DNA of 42,485 nt, from the NCBI GenBank assembly GCA_004561545.1, contig SFVK01000011.1, forward strand, positions 1 through 42,485, given 5' to 3'. The translations under genes and the position numbers were made by a program. Source of the DNA: a bacterium. Lineage in GTDB: Bacteria > Bacillota > Clostridia > Oscillospirales > Ruminococcaceae. Each line of letters starts with the position of its first letter. Positions within the stretch are counted from its first letter, which is position 1. The notes under the pieces are model-generated. The model worked only from the letters and a program-made list of their open reading frames with translations, ran no database searches and was not told where the DNA came from. Of the stretch, positions 1 through 7,232 are shown piece after piece.

Positions 1-620
1 TCCAGATAGGACTGCCAGATGTGTCTCGTCAGGAGCTTCTGCCCTTTCTCATTTGCTCCACATTTCGCTTTGTAAGGGCAGTCCCGGCAATTCTTTGGCG
101 TGCTGCGGTAGACTCGTTTTCCATCCTTGTCCGTAGTGGTGTGCCGGAGTTCTGCTCCCTGTGGGCAGAGATAAGCGTCCTTTTCGGGCAGGTAAGCATA
201 TTCCCAGGGACGGTAGGAGCCCTTTGCACCCTTGTATCGGGTATAAGGCAGAATGGGAACAATCCCATCATCAATGGTCCTTTTGGCAATCCAGGGAGTC
301 TTGTAGGCGGAATGCCCGAGAAACCAGCGGTATGCCAGATTCACCTGTACTTCCCGGTAGGTCTGCCGCAGTGAGGGAATCCCAAACAAATGCTGCAATA
401 ACACTATCTTGATCAGCACAACAGGATCCGTTCCGGGACGGCCGTTGGTATGGCAGTAGTATCCCTCCAGACGCTCATACAGCCAGTCGTAATCCATGAC
501 CTTTTCAATCTTGCGAAGTAAATGGTCTTTCGGTACCAGCGTATCCAAATCTACGATTACCGCTTCTCTGCGTGCGTCTTTTCCCCACTTTTCTTCCCAT
601 ACAAAACACCCCCGTTTCCT
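1..620 (-). pseudogene. IS1182/DUF772-type transposase with internal deletion, runs off window start
   Basis: Translating the minus strand gives one stop-free frame from about 620 down to base 1. Its N-terminal part (WEEKWGKDARREAVIVDLDT, then HLLRKIEK, GRPGTDPVVLIKIVLLQHLF, RQTYREVQVNLAYRWFLG) matches the DUF772 domain of IS1182/IS5-like transposases. Its C-terminal part (AYKTPWIAKR, then the cysteine cluster CRDCPYKAKC and HIWQSYL) matches the end of the same family. Around 310-317 the frame jumps straight from RWFLGH to SAYKTPW. In full-length relatives roughly 150 residues, including most of the DDE catalytic core, lie between these motifs. The deletion is in frame. No ATG, GTG or TTG occurs in frame between the upstream stop (621-623) and the conserved start of homology; the first in-frame ATG is at 497. 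The element is therefore almost certainly unable to transpose by itself. The 3' end lies outside the window. Confidence 0.8.
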
Positions 621-639
621 CTATTATACTGGAAACGGG
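611..639 (-). promoter_or_regulatory. Inverted repeat enclosing a TATAAT -10 box for the transposase
   Basis: Nine-base arms cccgtttcc (611-619) and ggaaacggg (631-639) are exact inverted repeats. The 11-base centre reads AGTATAATAGA on the minus strand, so a perfect -10 box (628-623) sits in the loop. No good -35 box is visible 17 bases upstream. The layout suggests an operator over the transposase promoter; this is inference. Confidence 0.45.
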
Positions 640-653
640 AGCGTTTGGGTAGG

Positions 654-697
654 TTTTTTGACAAGCTGACGGCTCCCGCTTTGGCGGGAGCCGTCTC
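654..697. repeat. Hairpin repeat, copy 1
   Basis: A run of six T leads into a perfect 12-base-pair hairpin with arms gacggctcccgc (668-679) and gcgggagccgtc (684-695) and loop tttg. A second copy with the same arms lies 219 bases downstream. The T-run precedes the hairpin on the plus strand, so it does not look like a terminator for the plus strand. It resembles an intergenic REP-like palindromic unit. Confidence 0.7.
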
Positions 698-698
698 T

Positions 699-725
699 CA
701 GCGTGTCGGGAAACCCGACACGCTG
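699..725. repeat. Perfect 12-bp hairpin (gtgtcggg type)
   Basis: Arms cagcgtgtcggg (699-710) and cccgacacgctg (714-725) pair perfectly around loop aaa. It directly follows hairpin copy 1, separated by three bases, and belongs to the same repeat block. There is no T-tract on either side suited to termination. Confidence 0.65.
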
Positions 726-835
726 CAAAAGAGGGACCCGTCCGGCACGGCTTCGCCTAACCGTCCAGTTCCCCCTTTTGGAATCCCTCTCGACAAAATT
801 TTGCGGGAACAAAATTTCCCTGTCGGTGTCACCAT

Positions 836-857
836 CGTCGGCGCAGGTCCGCCGACG
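836..857. repeat. 8-bp inverted repeat in the repeat block
   Basis: Arms cgtcggcg (836-843) and cgccgacg (850-857) flank loop caggtc. It lies between the two copies of the 654-697 repeat. The rest of 621-1039 shows no convincing coding frame. Confidence 0.5.
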
Positions 858-872
858 GCGACGGACTTAAAC

Positions 873-916
873 TTTTTTGATAGTCTGACGGCTCCCGCTA
901 AAGCGGGAGCCGTCTC
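873..916. repeat. Hairpin repeat, copy 2
   Basis: Second copy of the 654-697 unit: T6, then arms gacggctcccgc (887-898) and gcgggagccgtc (903-914) around loop taaa. Both arms are identical to copy 1 while the loop differs (taaa versus tttg), and the linker between the T-run and the stem also differs. Conserved arms with variable loops suggest selection on, or replication of, the structure. Confidence 0.7.
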
Positions 917-963
917 CATTTGTTGGAATTCCTGCCACACTGCAACAAGGGGGCTCTGTGCCA

Positions 964-1003
964 TAAAAATCAGCGGGCCGCATCGCAATGACGCGGCCCG
1001 CTG
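964..1003 (-). terminator. Rho-independent terminator of the VWA/Cna_B gene
   Basis: Eleven-base perfect arms cagcgggccgc (971-981) and gcggcccgctg (993-1003) are followed, in minus-strand reading, by ATTTTTAT. It lies 37 bases after the stop codon of the adhesin gene. Confidence 0.8.
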
Positions 1004-1039
1004 TGCTATGGGATCAGAGGAAAATCAGAAAAAGGAGAA

Positions 1040-4000
1040 TTACTTGTTGTTCTGACGTTTTTTCAGCACAACCACACCGGTCATACCAATAGCAGCCACA
1101 ACAAGCAGCGCAACCCACAGCATGGGATGGCTGTTGTCGCTGGTCTGAGCCACCGCAGGAGCAGGGGTCGGCGTTGCGGTCGGCGCGGGATCATCCGGCC
1201 GGGCCGTGGGGGCGGCGGTCGGCGCGGGAGTGGCAGTCGGTTTTACGGTGTGGGTGTTGGTCACATCGTAACCGTTAACGGTAGCGGTGTAGCCTTCAAC
1301 GGCATCTTCGGCGATGGTGTATTTGATTTCAACACCGCCATCGCGATACTTGGGAAGGCTGCCGAAGTTCCAGCTCCACTGCTCCTTTTCCGTCACGTTC
1401 TGGACAGCGACCTGTTCGCCGTCAGCGTAAAGACGGATCACAATGCACGCGGGACGCACACCGTCCTTGTTGTTCTGGTCATCCCAGGTCTTGCTGCCGC
1501 AGACCGTGATGCTTTCGGGCGTGTAGCTGTTGGTGATAACGAAAGAACCGTCTTCGATTTTGTCTACGGAGCTGACATAATCTTCGGAAACATTGGACTC
1601 TTTTACCGTGTATTGAATGGGAACGCCAGCTTCATTGGCAGGAAGATCCGTGAAGGTGTCTTTCCAACCGTTGGACTCATTGAGGGTAAGTGTTTTTCCG
1701 TCGACGGCGACATCATATTCTTCGGCCGAATCGTCCTTCGTCAGGGTTCTGTAAAGCTGAATCTCGACAGAGTTAGGACGCTTTCCATCCCGATCTCCGT
1801 CATCATTCCAGGACTTGGCGACGTTGATATCGACCGTAGCGGGGATGTGGGTGTTGGTCACATTGTAATCGTTAACCTCAGCAACGTAGCCTTCAACGGC
1901 GTCTTCGGTAATGGTGTAACGGATTTCCTGGCCGTTTTTGTACTTGGGAAGGTTCTCAAAGGACCATGTCCACTGATTCTCTTCTGTCACGCTCTGGAAA
2001 GCGTACGGTGCCTCGTCAGCCAAGAGGCGGATGGTAATGCTATCGGGACGGATGTTGTCCTGATTGTCGCCATCGTCCCAGGTCTTGCTGCCGCTGATAT
2101 CGACCGTTTCGGGGGTGTGGGTGTTGGTAACAGTAAAGGTATGCGTCTCGGGGTTCAGGGACACTTTGCTTTTGTAGCCGTCGGGAACGACTGTTTCTTG
2201 AACAGTATAAGTGATCGGCTGACCGTCCTCATAGACGGCAAGATTGTCAAACGTGCCCGTCCACCCATTGTCAGCACTCAGGGTCAAAGTCTTTCCCTCG
2301 ATGGGAACTTCTTTGGTTAGATCGTCTTCCGTCACGGTTTTGCATAGCTGGACAGTAACAGAACCCGGGCGCTTGCCGTCCTGATTGTTGTTGTCATCCC
2401 AGGACTTGGTGACCGTGTAAGAAGTCGTCTCAGGCGTATAGGAGTTGGTCACGTTATAATTAATATTATCAATTAACGTGCTGTAGTCCTCTACAGTCTC
2501 TTCTTGAATGGTATAATTGTTTTTGGTATTGCCATCGTAAGGGGCCAGGCCGGAGAACGAATACTCCCAGTTGCTGTCCGCACTAGCGGTAGTGGTCTCG
2601 TCAGTATCCACGCCATTTTTAATCAGACGAATGGTGACGCTTTGGGGGCGCTTGTTGTCCTGGTTGTCGTTGTCCTCCCAGGATTTTTTGCCGGAAATTG
2701 TAATCGGATCATCTTCATAATCGTCCACAACGTTCTGACTCAGGTCAACCTCCGCGCCATTCCGGGTGACAGTGGTCTGGCCGTAGCTGACAGTGACATT
2801 ATAAGGATCGCAGCGCTTATATCCTTCAGGCCACTTTGTTTCAGTCAGAGTGTAAGTGCCGGCAGGAATCTTGCCAAAAGAGACGGTGCCTTTTTCACCG
2901 CTGGTCGCGGTAAGAGTCACAGTTTTCCCGCTGCCGGTTGCCGTGCCTTCCAGCGTGAAGGTCGCGCCAGACAGAGGATTCCCCTTCGGATCGGTCTTGG
3001 TAAAGGACAGGGAACCGAAGAAGGCCTTCACGGTCGGCACATCGAAAAATACTGTATGAAGCTTGCTATCGGATTCATCGGAAATGAGGTAATATTCCAG
3101 ATAAGTATCTTTATTGGTTGCAACAACCTGATTTTCCGTCATCTTGAGCGGATTAAGAGTGATTTTGTATTTAAGCGTGTAAGTATATCTGGTCGTGCCG
3201 CCCTCCGAAGTGACGGAAGGAATGCTTGATTTCAGATCCCATACCAGAGTGCTCTCGTCATTATTGTAACTTGCCGTGTTCCGGTCAGCACCAGATGTAA
3301 TTTCTTTAAACTGAATATTGTCTGCCATGGGGTCGGTGACTTTCCAAGCTTTCGCACCAATAATAATGCGGTTGGCAATCACCTGGAACACATCGGAAAG
3401 GGTGGTGCTGGTGGCAGAGTAAGTGAAGTCCGACAGGTCCTTCATAAACTTCTGTGTGCTTTCATCACTACCCAAATCGCATGCGATGGAATAGAGGGTA
3501 GTCGGGTATTCAGTACTACTCCGAATTTTGTCCGAAACGGCTAAGGCAGCGGCCCGTGTTTTATTTGTCGTCGTCCCACCATTACCGGCAATATAATCCT
3601 GATATTGCGGAAGGCCCCACTTATCTGTAGTCCACTCTTCGCCGGCGATGCCTTCGACGTTGTTGCGATTATTGTCGGGCAATGCGGGGGTCTCCCTATA
3701 TTGCCACCCCCGCTTGAAGTAGTAGGTAGGCATGCCGTCGGTAAGAAGAACGATGTTTTTGTTTTCGATATCAGAAATCGCAGAATTTGCCTCACTCTGG
3801 CTGATTTGGTTCCACGCCAGCTGAAGTCCGGCTTCAATATTTGTGCCATTATCCTTAGGAGCATAGATTCCATCAATGGCACTTTTTGCCGTCGCAAGAT
3901 TTGCGGGGTCTGTTACGTCACACCAGGCAAGTTTGCGGGTCGAATCCGTTCCGAAACAAACAATGGACACCATTCGCTTGGAACCGCTTGCCTGGCTGAA

Positions 4001-4405
4001 ACTGTCAAGAAAGCTCTTCGCGGCCGCTTTTGCCGCATCCATACGAGTTTCGTTTTCCTTGCCGGGTTTTTCGTTGCCGGATAGCTGATTCATGCTGGTA
4101 GAATTGTCAATGACCAGAACAACGGCTGCGTCCGCTTTTTGGGGAATCTCTTTCAGATTCTCGGTGGTCTCAACGTCAAGAGTAATTTCAAATTCATTTT
4201 CCGTATCCGTTCCGGCAATGCTCTTGTTAATTTTAACAACATCAACGCCGTCTTTGGTGACAACTTCGCTGGAGGTCATCTCCGAACTGGAATTCACAAT
4301 CTGACTCTCACTGGTCTGTTGTGCGGGTTCTGCCATTGCGACCGCGGGTGCCATGGTGAACAGCATCCCGGCTGCAAGGAGGGCAGATAACAATTTCTTT
4401 TTCAT
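1040..4405 (-). CDS. VWA-domain, multi-Cna_B cell-surface adhesin
   Basis: 1121 residues, probably exported and anchored as an adhesin or pilus-tip-like protein. A Sec signal peptide (about 1-25, ending AMA) precedes a von Willebrand A domain (about 93-345) with MIDAS motif DNSTS at 100-104 and LLTDGMPT. A SpaA-like domain (about 465-570, starting near TKTDPKGNPLSGATFTLEG) follows, then five Cna_B domains (about 570-1065), each opening with K(S/T)W(D/E)D and closing with VTN(T/S). Lys and Asn at these positions fit intramolecular isopeptide bonds. A Pro/Thr/Ala stalk precedes VAQTSDNS, a hydrophobic segment and LKKRQNNK. No canonical LPXTG is present; QTSD is a degenerate candidate. The start is supported by AAGGAGG ahead of the ATG. 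G+C is lower than in the core genes by eye, and a broken transposase is adjacent, so horizontal acquisition is plausible. Confidence 0.9.
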   Translation of the reverse strand: MKKKLLSALLAAGMLFTMAPAVAMAEPAQQTSESQIVNSSSEMTSSEVVTKDGVDVVKINKSIAGTDTENEFEITLDVETTENLKEIPQKADAAVVLVIDNSTSMNQLSGNEKPGKENETRMDAAKAAAKSFLDSFSQASGSKRMVSIVCFGTDSTRKLAWCDVTDPANLATAKSAIDGIYAPKDNGTNIEAGLQLAWNQISQSEANSAISDIENKNIVLLTDGMPTYYFKRGWQYRETPALPDNNRNNVEGIAGEEWTTDKWGLPQYQDYIAGNGGTTTNKTRAAALAVSDKIRSSTEYPTTLYSIACDLGSDESTQKFMKDLSDFTYSATSTTLSDVFQVIANRIIIGAKAWKVTDPMADNIQFKEITSGADRNTASYNNDESTLVWDLKSSIPSVTSEGGTTRYTYTLKYKITLNPLKMTENQVVATNKDTYLEYYLISDESDSKLHTVFFDVPTVKAFFGSLSFTKTDPKGNPLSGATFTLEGTATGSGKTVTLTATSGEKGTVSFGKIPAGTYTLTETKWPEGYKRCDPYNVTVSYGQTTVTRNGAEVDLSQNVVDDYEDDPITISGKKSWEDNDNQDNKRPQSVTIRLIKNGVDTDETTTASADSNWEYSFSGLAPYDGNTKNNYTIQEETVEDYSTLIDNINYNVTNSYTPETTSYTVTKSWDDNNNQDGKRPGSVTVQLCKTVTEDDLTKEVPIEGKTLTLSADNGWTGTFDNLAVYEDGQPITYTVQETVVPDGYKSKVSLNPETHTFTVTNTHTPETVDISGSKTWDDGDNQDNIRPDSITIRLLADEAPYAFQSVTEENQWTWSFENLPKYKNGQEIRYTITEDAVEGYVAEVNDYNVTNTHIPATVDINVAKSWNDDGDRDGKRPNSVEIQLYRTLTKDDSAEEYDVAVDGKTLTLNESNGWKDTFTDLPANEAGVPIQYTVKESNVSEDYVSSVDKIEDGSFVITNSYTPESITVCGSKTWDDQNNKDGVRPACIVIRLYADGEQVAVQNVTEKEQWSWNFGSLPKYRDGGVEIKYTIAEDAVEGYTATVNGYDVTNTHTVKPTATPAPTAAPTARPDDPAPTATPTPAPAVAQTSDNSHPMLWVALLVVAAIGMTGVVVLKKRQNNK

Positions 4406-4483
4406 TGGGGGTCATTCCTCCTTAAACCCATCTTCGTGTTACTGGCCGATCCATTGCCGAACAATATTCTGACAATTTAGCCT

Positions 4484-4512
4484 ATTGTACTGTGTCCTGC
4501 GGCAAAAATCAA
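4484..4512 (-). promoter_or_regulatory. Sigma-A-type promoter of the adhesin gene
   Basis: On the minus strand, TTGATT (4512-4507), a 17-base spacer and TACAAT (4489-4484) lie about 80 bases upstream of the adhesin start codon. Confidence 0.65.
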
Positions 4513-4878
4513 GGCGATTTTTCACTTTTTTCTGTTTTGCACGATTTTGGGAGAACATGATTGGCTAAGATGGGGAATTTATTATATACAAAAGGTAGTG
4601 CTAAATTTTGAAGAAATATTACTGATTGATTGCGTTGCTTTCTTAACGACATCTGAGCTTGTATGGGAAAGGACACGCTCTTTGTTCTGGTTTGCTTTGA
4701 TGGGCAAGCCGATATGAGGCCCCTGTGCCATCTCTTCTGCGAGAACCTGCGGCCTGGAAGGTGTTTGAGCCTTAATCCGCGTTATAACAAATGACAAGAA
4801 CAGTGCCCTGACACGAATTTTGCGTTTTGGTGCCCTGCGGCGGGGGAGGGAATGCCCCCGGAAAACCATCCGCAAACC

Positions 4879-4914
4879 AAAAAGACGGGAACCCTTGCGG
4901 GCTCCCGTCTTTTT
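4879..4914. terminator. Bidirectional terminator after the lipoprotein gene
   Basis: A hairpin with outer arms aaaaagacggga and tcccgtcttttt has an A-run on one side and a T-run on the other. It sits just beyond the stop of the minus-strand lipoprotein gene, so it can stop transcription in both directions. Confidence 0.75.
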
Positions 4915-4934
4915 ATCATCGTTGGGGAAAAGAA

Positions 4935-5375
4935 TTACTGGGCAGCGGAAACCTGGATGGTCTCGCCGGCCTTGCCGTCCTTCTCAATGGCTTCCATCAG
5001 GGCACGGGCGTCGTCAGAAGCGAGGGTGGCACCGGCAATGGTGTCAATCTTCTTGGCGGTACCGGCCTTCTGGACGTTCTCGCTCAGCTGGGGAATCCAC
5101 TCAGAGGGGTGGGGGTCCATGGGGTAGATTTCCGCGGTGGTCTCACTCTTCTTGTTGCCGTCGGCATCGTAGCTCTCAAAGGTGGCAGAAACAACCTTGC
5201 CGTCCTTGTACTCGACGGTCAAGGTGTCGCGCCAGCCATGGGCAGCTTCCGCAGCAGCATCATCCATCTCGGCGGTGTAAACACCGTCCGCCTTGCCGGA
5301 AGAGCTCCCGGAGCTGCAGGCGGCCAGGCTGAAGGCCATCACAGCGGCCAGGCCGAGGGTCATAAGCTTTTTCAT
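4935..5375 (-). CDS. FMN-binding-domain-like lipoprotein
   Basis: 146 residues. A lipoprotein signal peptide ends in the lipobox LAAC (about 16-19) followed by a Ser/Gly linker. The mature part (KADGVYTAEMDD, VEYKDGKVVSATFESYDADG, then DTIAGATLASDDARALMEAI near the C-terminus) has the layout of small extracellular FMN-binding domains, in which an (S/T)GAT(x)(S/T) motif carries or contacts flavin. Here the motif reads AGATLAS. The start is set at the ATG of MKKLMT because GGAGG lies eight bases ahead; an in-frame upstream TTG would overlap that site. The rnf operon, encoding flavin-bearing RnfD and RnfG, lies on the opposite strand nearby. A role in extracytoplasmic electron transfer is inference. 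Confidence 0.75.
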   Translation of the reverse strand: MKKLMTLGLAAVMAFSLAACSSGSSSGKADGVYTAEMDDAAAEAAHGWRDTLTVEYKDGKVVSATFESYDADGNKKSETTAEIYPMDPHPSEWIPQLSENVQKAGTAKKIDTIAGATLASDDARALMEAIEKDGKAGETIQVSAAQ

Positions 5376-5432
5376 GCGTTTTTCCTCCAAAAAATTGTTA
5401 AGTCCGACAAAAATTGTGGGCTATCTCTTCAT

Positions 5433-5461
5433 ACTATAACAAAGTATGACTCTTCTGTCAA
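5433..5461 (-). promoter_or_regulatory. Strong sigma-A promoter of the lipoprotein gene
   Basis: Minus-strand TTGACA (5461-5456), 17-base spacer and TATAGT (5438-5433). A short inverted repeat (catact...agtatg) overlaps the -10 region and could be an operator. Confidence 0.8.
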
Positions 5462-5478
5462 GTTCCAGAATCTGCTTT

Positions 5479-5616
5479 CTAATCCTGTTCCGGGGTGCCG
5501 TAAAGGGAAATGTATTTGGACCGGCTTTCGTCGACTCTGTGTACCAGAGCCGCGGCCAGAGTCAAAACGCCCAGAACAAAAATCAGTGCGGTCATCAGTT
5601 TGCAGAATGCTTTCAT
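5479..5616 (-). CDS. 45-residue single-pass membrane peptide
   Basis: A small gene read directly from the minus strand. It begins MKAFCKLMTALIFVLGVLTL, continues with a short hydrophobic stretch and ends RVDESRSKYISLYGTPEQD. One N-terminal transmembrane or uncleaved signal segment (about 8-26) is followed by a short charged tail. The ATG has GGAGG seven bases upstream, and a good sigma-A promoter lies 39 bases beyond that, so expression looks real. It sits between the FMN-binding-like lipoprotein and the rnf operon. It is not a family I recognise; roles as a partner of the lipoprotein or of the Rnf complex are only suggested by location. Confidence 0.65.
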   Translation of the reverse strand: MKAFCKLMTALIFVLGVLTLAAALVHRVDESRSKYISLYGTPEQD

Positions 5617-5654
5617 GGTACACCTCCGTAAAAAGCTGTCAGGGTCCTGCATTT

Positions 5655-5683
5655 AGTATACCATATTCCCGACCTGAGTGCAA
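5655..5683 (-). promoter_or_regulatory. Sigma-A promoter of the 45-residue peptide gene
   Basis: Minus-strand TTGCAC (5683-5678), 17-base spacer and TATACT (5660-5655). Confidence 0.7.
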
Positions 5684-5754
5684 ATCCGGGATGAAAATTC
5701 CATCAAGCCGGCGCATTCCCCAAAGTTTGTCATACAGAAAACCACCATTTTGTA

Positions 5755-5782
5755 TTGACTTGCGCCGCAGAAATGCTAAAAT
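5755..5782 (+). promoter_or_regulatory. Promoter of the rnf operon
   Basis: TTGACT (5755-5760), 16-base spacer and TAAAAT (5777-5782) lie about 110 bases before rnfC, giving a leader of about 100 bases in which no recognisable riboswitch was seen. Confidence 0.65.
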
Positions 5783-5891
5783 ATAAGAGTATTTATATTT
5801 GCTTTTTGGGGAAAAAAGCTGTGTTTTATTTAACAAACCGCGCTGCAACTTTGCACCTTTAAAGCGATAAGAAATGGGGGAAACAGAAACC

Positions 5892-7229
5892 ATGTTTAAG
5901 TCCCTGAAGCGTTCCGCCAAGGGCGCAGCGGTGCCGCATGAGAAGGGCACGGCCGGGATGGCTACCGTTAAAATGGCCACACCCGCCCATGTCATCATTC
6001 CCATGTCGATGCACATTGGCGCTCCTGCGGAACCGGTTGTCAAAAAGGGCGACCAGGTCTTCGTTGGCACCCTGATCGGCAAGGCCGGCGGCTTTGTCAG
6101 CGCCAACATCTATTCCAGCGTGTCGGGCACGGTGGAGGGCGTCGCACCGTTCCGTATGGTCAACGGTCCCGTCTGCCAGGCAATTGCCATTGCCAGCGAC
6201 GGCCAGCAGACCGTCGATCCGTCCTGTGCGCCGCCTGTCGTGACCGACAAAAAGAGCCTTCTGGCTGCGGTTCAGGCCTGCGGTCTGGTGGGCCTTGGCG
6301 GCGCCGGCTTCCCGACCCATGTCAAGCTTGCGGCGGACACCATCGACACGCTGCTCATCAACGCGGCGGAGTGCGAACCCTACCTGACCACCGATACCCG
6401 CGAGATGCTGGAATGCAGCGATACCATCATCTCGGGCATCAGCGCCGTGATGAAGTACTGCAACATTCCCAACTGCATCATCGGCATCGAGCGCAACAAG
6501 CCGGAGTGCATTGACCTGATGTGCTCCCTGGTGCGCGATATGCCGGGCGTCTCGGTCAAGCCGCTGCCCATGCGCTACCCGCAGGGCGCAGAAAAAACGC
6601 TGGTGGAGACCTGCACCGGCCGCGAGGTGCCGCAGGTTGGTCCTTCCGGCAAGCCCGGCCTGCCCGGCGATGTGGGCTGCATCATCATGAACGTGACCAG
6701 CGTCTCCACGCTGGGCAAGTTCCTCAAGACCGGCATCCCTCTGACCACCAAGCGCCTCACGGTGGAGGGCGACGCCATCGCCAAGCCCCAGAACATCGAG
6801 GTCCCCATCGGCACGCTCTACCGCGACGTCATCGAAGCCTGCGGCGGCATCAAGCCCGATGTGGAACTGGGCAAGATCATTTTTGGCGGCCCCATGATGG
6901 GCGGCGCCTCCCCCAGCGCGGACTTCCCCGTGCTCAAGCAGAACAACGGCCTGCTGCTCTTCAGCCGCAAGATGGCCACCCTGCCCGATCCCGAGCCCTG
7001 CATCCGCTGCGGACGGTGCATCACCGCCTGCCCCATGGGCCTGGAACCTGTGGTGATTGTGGAGGCCTTCGGACAGAAGGATTTCGATACCATGAAAGCG
7101 CGCTGCGTGGATCTGTGTGTCGCCTGCGGCAGCTGTACTTATGCCTGCCCGGCCAAGCGCCCGGTGGCTCAGAACATGGCTCTGGCGAAAGCCTGGTACA
7201 TGGGTGAGCTGCGCAAAGGAGGGAAATAA
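5892..7229 (+). CDS. rnfC: Rnf complex subunit C (NADH-binding, Fe-S)
   Basis: 445 residues. RnfC is the peripheral cytoplasmic subunit where NAD is reduced with electrons that came from ferredoxin. The N-terminal biotinyl-lipoyl-like region (HIGAPAEPVVKKGDQV) is followed by the nucleotide/FMN-binding core shared with complex I NuoF (GLVGLGGAGFPTHVKLA) and two [4Fe-4S] motifs, CIRCGRCITACPMG and CVACGSCTYACP, near the C-terminus. It is first in the rnfCDGEAB operon, three bases before rnfD. The start is chosen at MFKSL because a G-rich ribosome site (ggggga) lies ten bases ahead; another ATG six codons upstream has no such site. Confidence 0.93.
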   Translation: MFKSLKRSAKGAAVPHEKGTAGMATVKMATPAHVIIPMSMHIGAPAEPVVKKGDQVFVGTLIGKAGGFVSANIYSSVSGTVEGVAPFRMVNGPVCQAIAIASDGQQTVDPSCAPPVVTDKKSLLAAVQACGLVGLGGAGFPTHVKLAADTIDTLLINAAECEPYLTTDTREMLECSDTIISGISAVMKYCNIPNCIIGIERNKPECIDLMCSLVRDMPGVSVKPLPMRYPQGAEKTLVETCTGREVPQVGPSGKPGLPGDVGCIIMNVTSVSTLGKFLKTGIPLTTKRLTVEGDAIAKPQNIEVPIGTLYRDVIEACGGIKPDVELGKIIFGGPMMGGASPSADFPVLKQNNGLLLFSRKMATLPDPEPCIRCGRCITACPMGLEPVVIVEAFGQKDFDTMKARCVDLCVACGSCTYACPAKRPVAQNMALAKAWYMGELRKGGK

Positions 7230-7232
7230 GGA

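Larger units (their letters stand above)
4406..4934. other. 529-base A+T-richer intergenic region
   Basis: It holds the adhesin promoter (4484-4512, minus) and the lipoprotein terminator (4879-4914). A 97-codon minus-strand frame at 4582-4875 has no recognisable motif, no clear ribosome site and unusual composition, so it is not called as a gene. The stretch 4560-4800 could be a decayed remnant; nothing in it is recognised. Confidence 0.5.

Noticed and set aside
654..916. CRISPR array
   Set aside because: Only two copies, 219 bases apart, with palindromic units and no regular spacers; no cas genes in the window.
522..1055. A plus-strand frame of 177 codons through the repeat block
   Set aside because: It reads through palindromic repeats and the adhesin terminator and shows no domain.
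4582..4875. A 97-codon minus-strand frame between the adhesin and the lipoprotein
   Set aside because: No recognisable motif, no convincing ribosome site, and it overlaps the adhesin promoter neighbourhood; kept only as possible decayed sequence.
5783..5891. FMN or other riboswitch in the rnf leader
   Set aside because: About 100 A+T-rich bases with no RFN-type conserved blocks seen.
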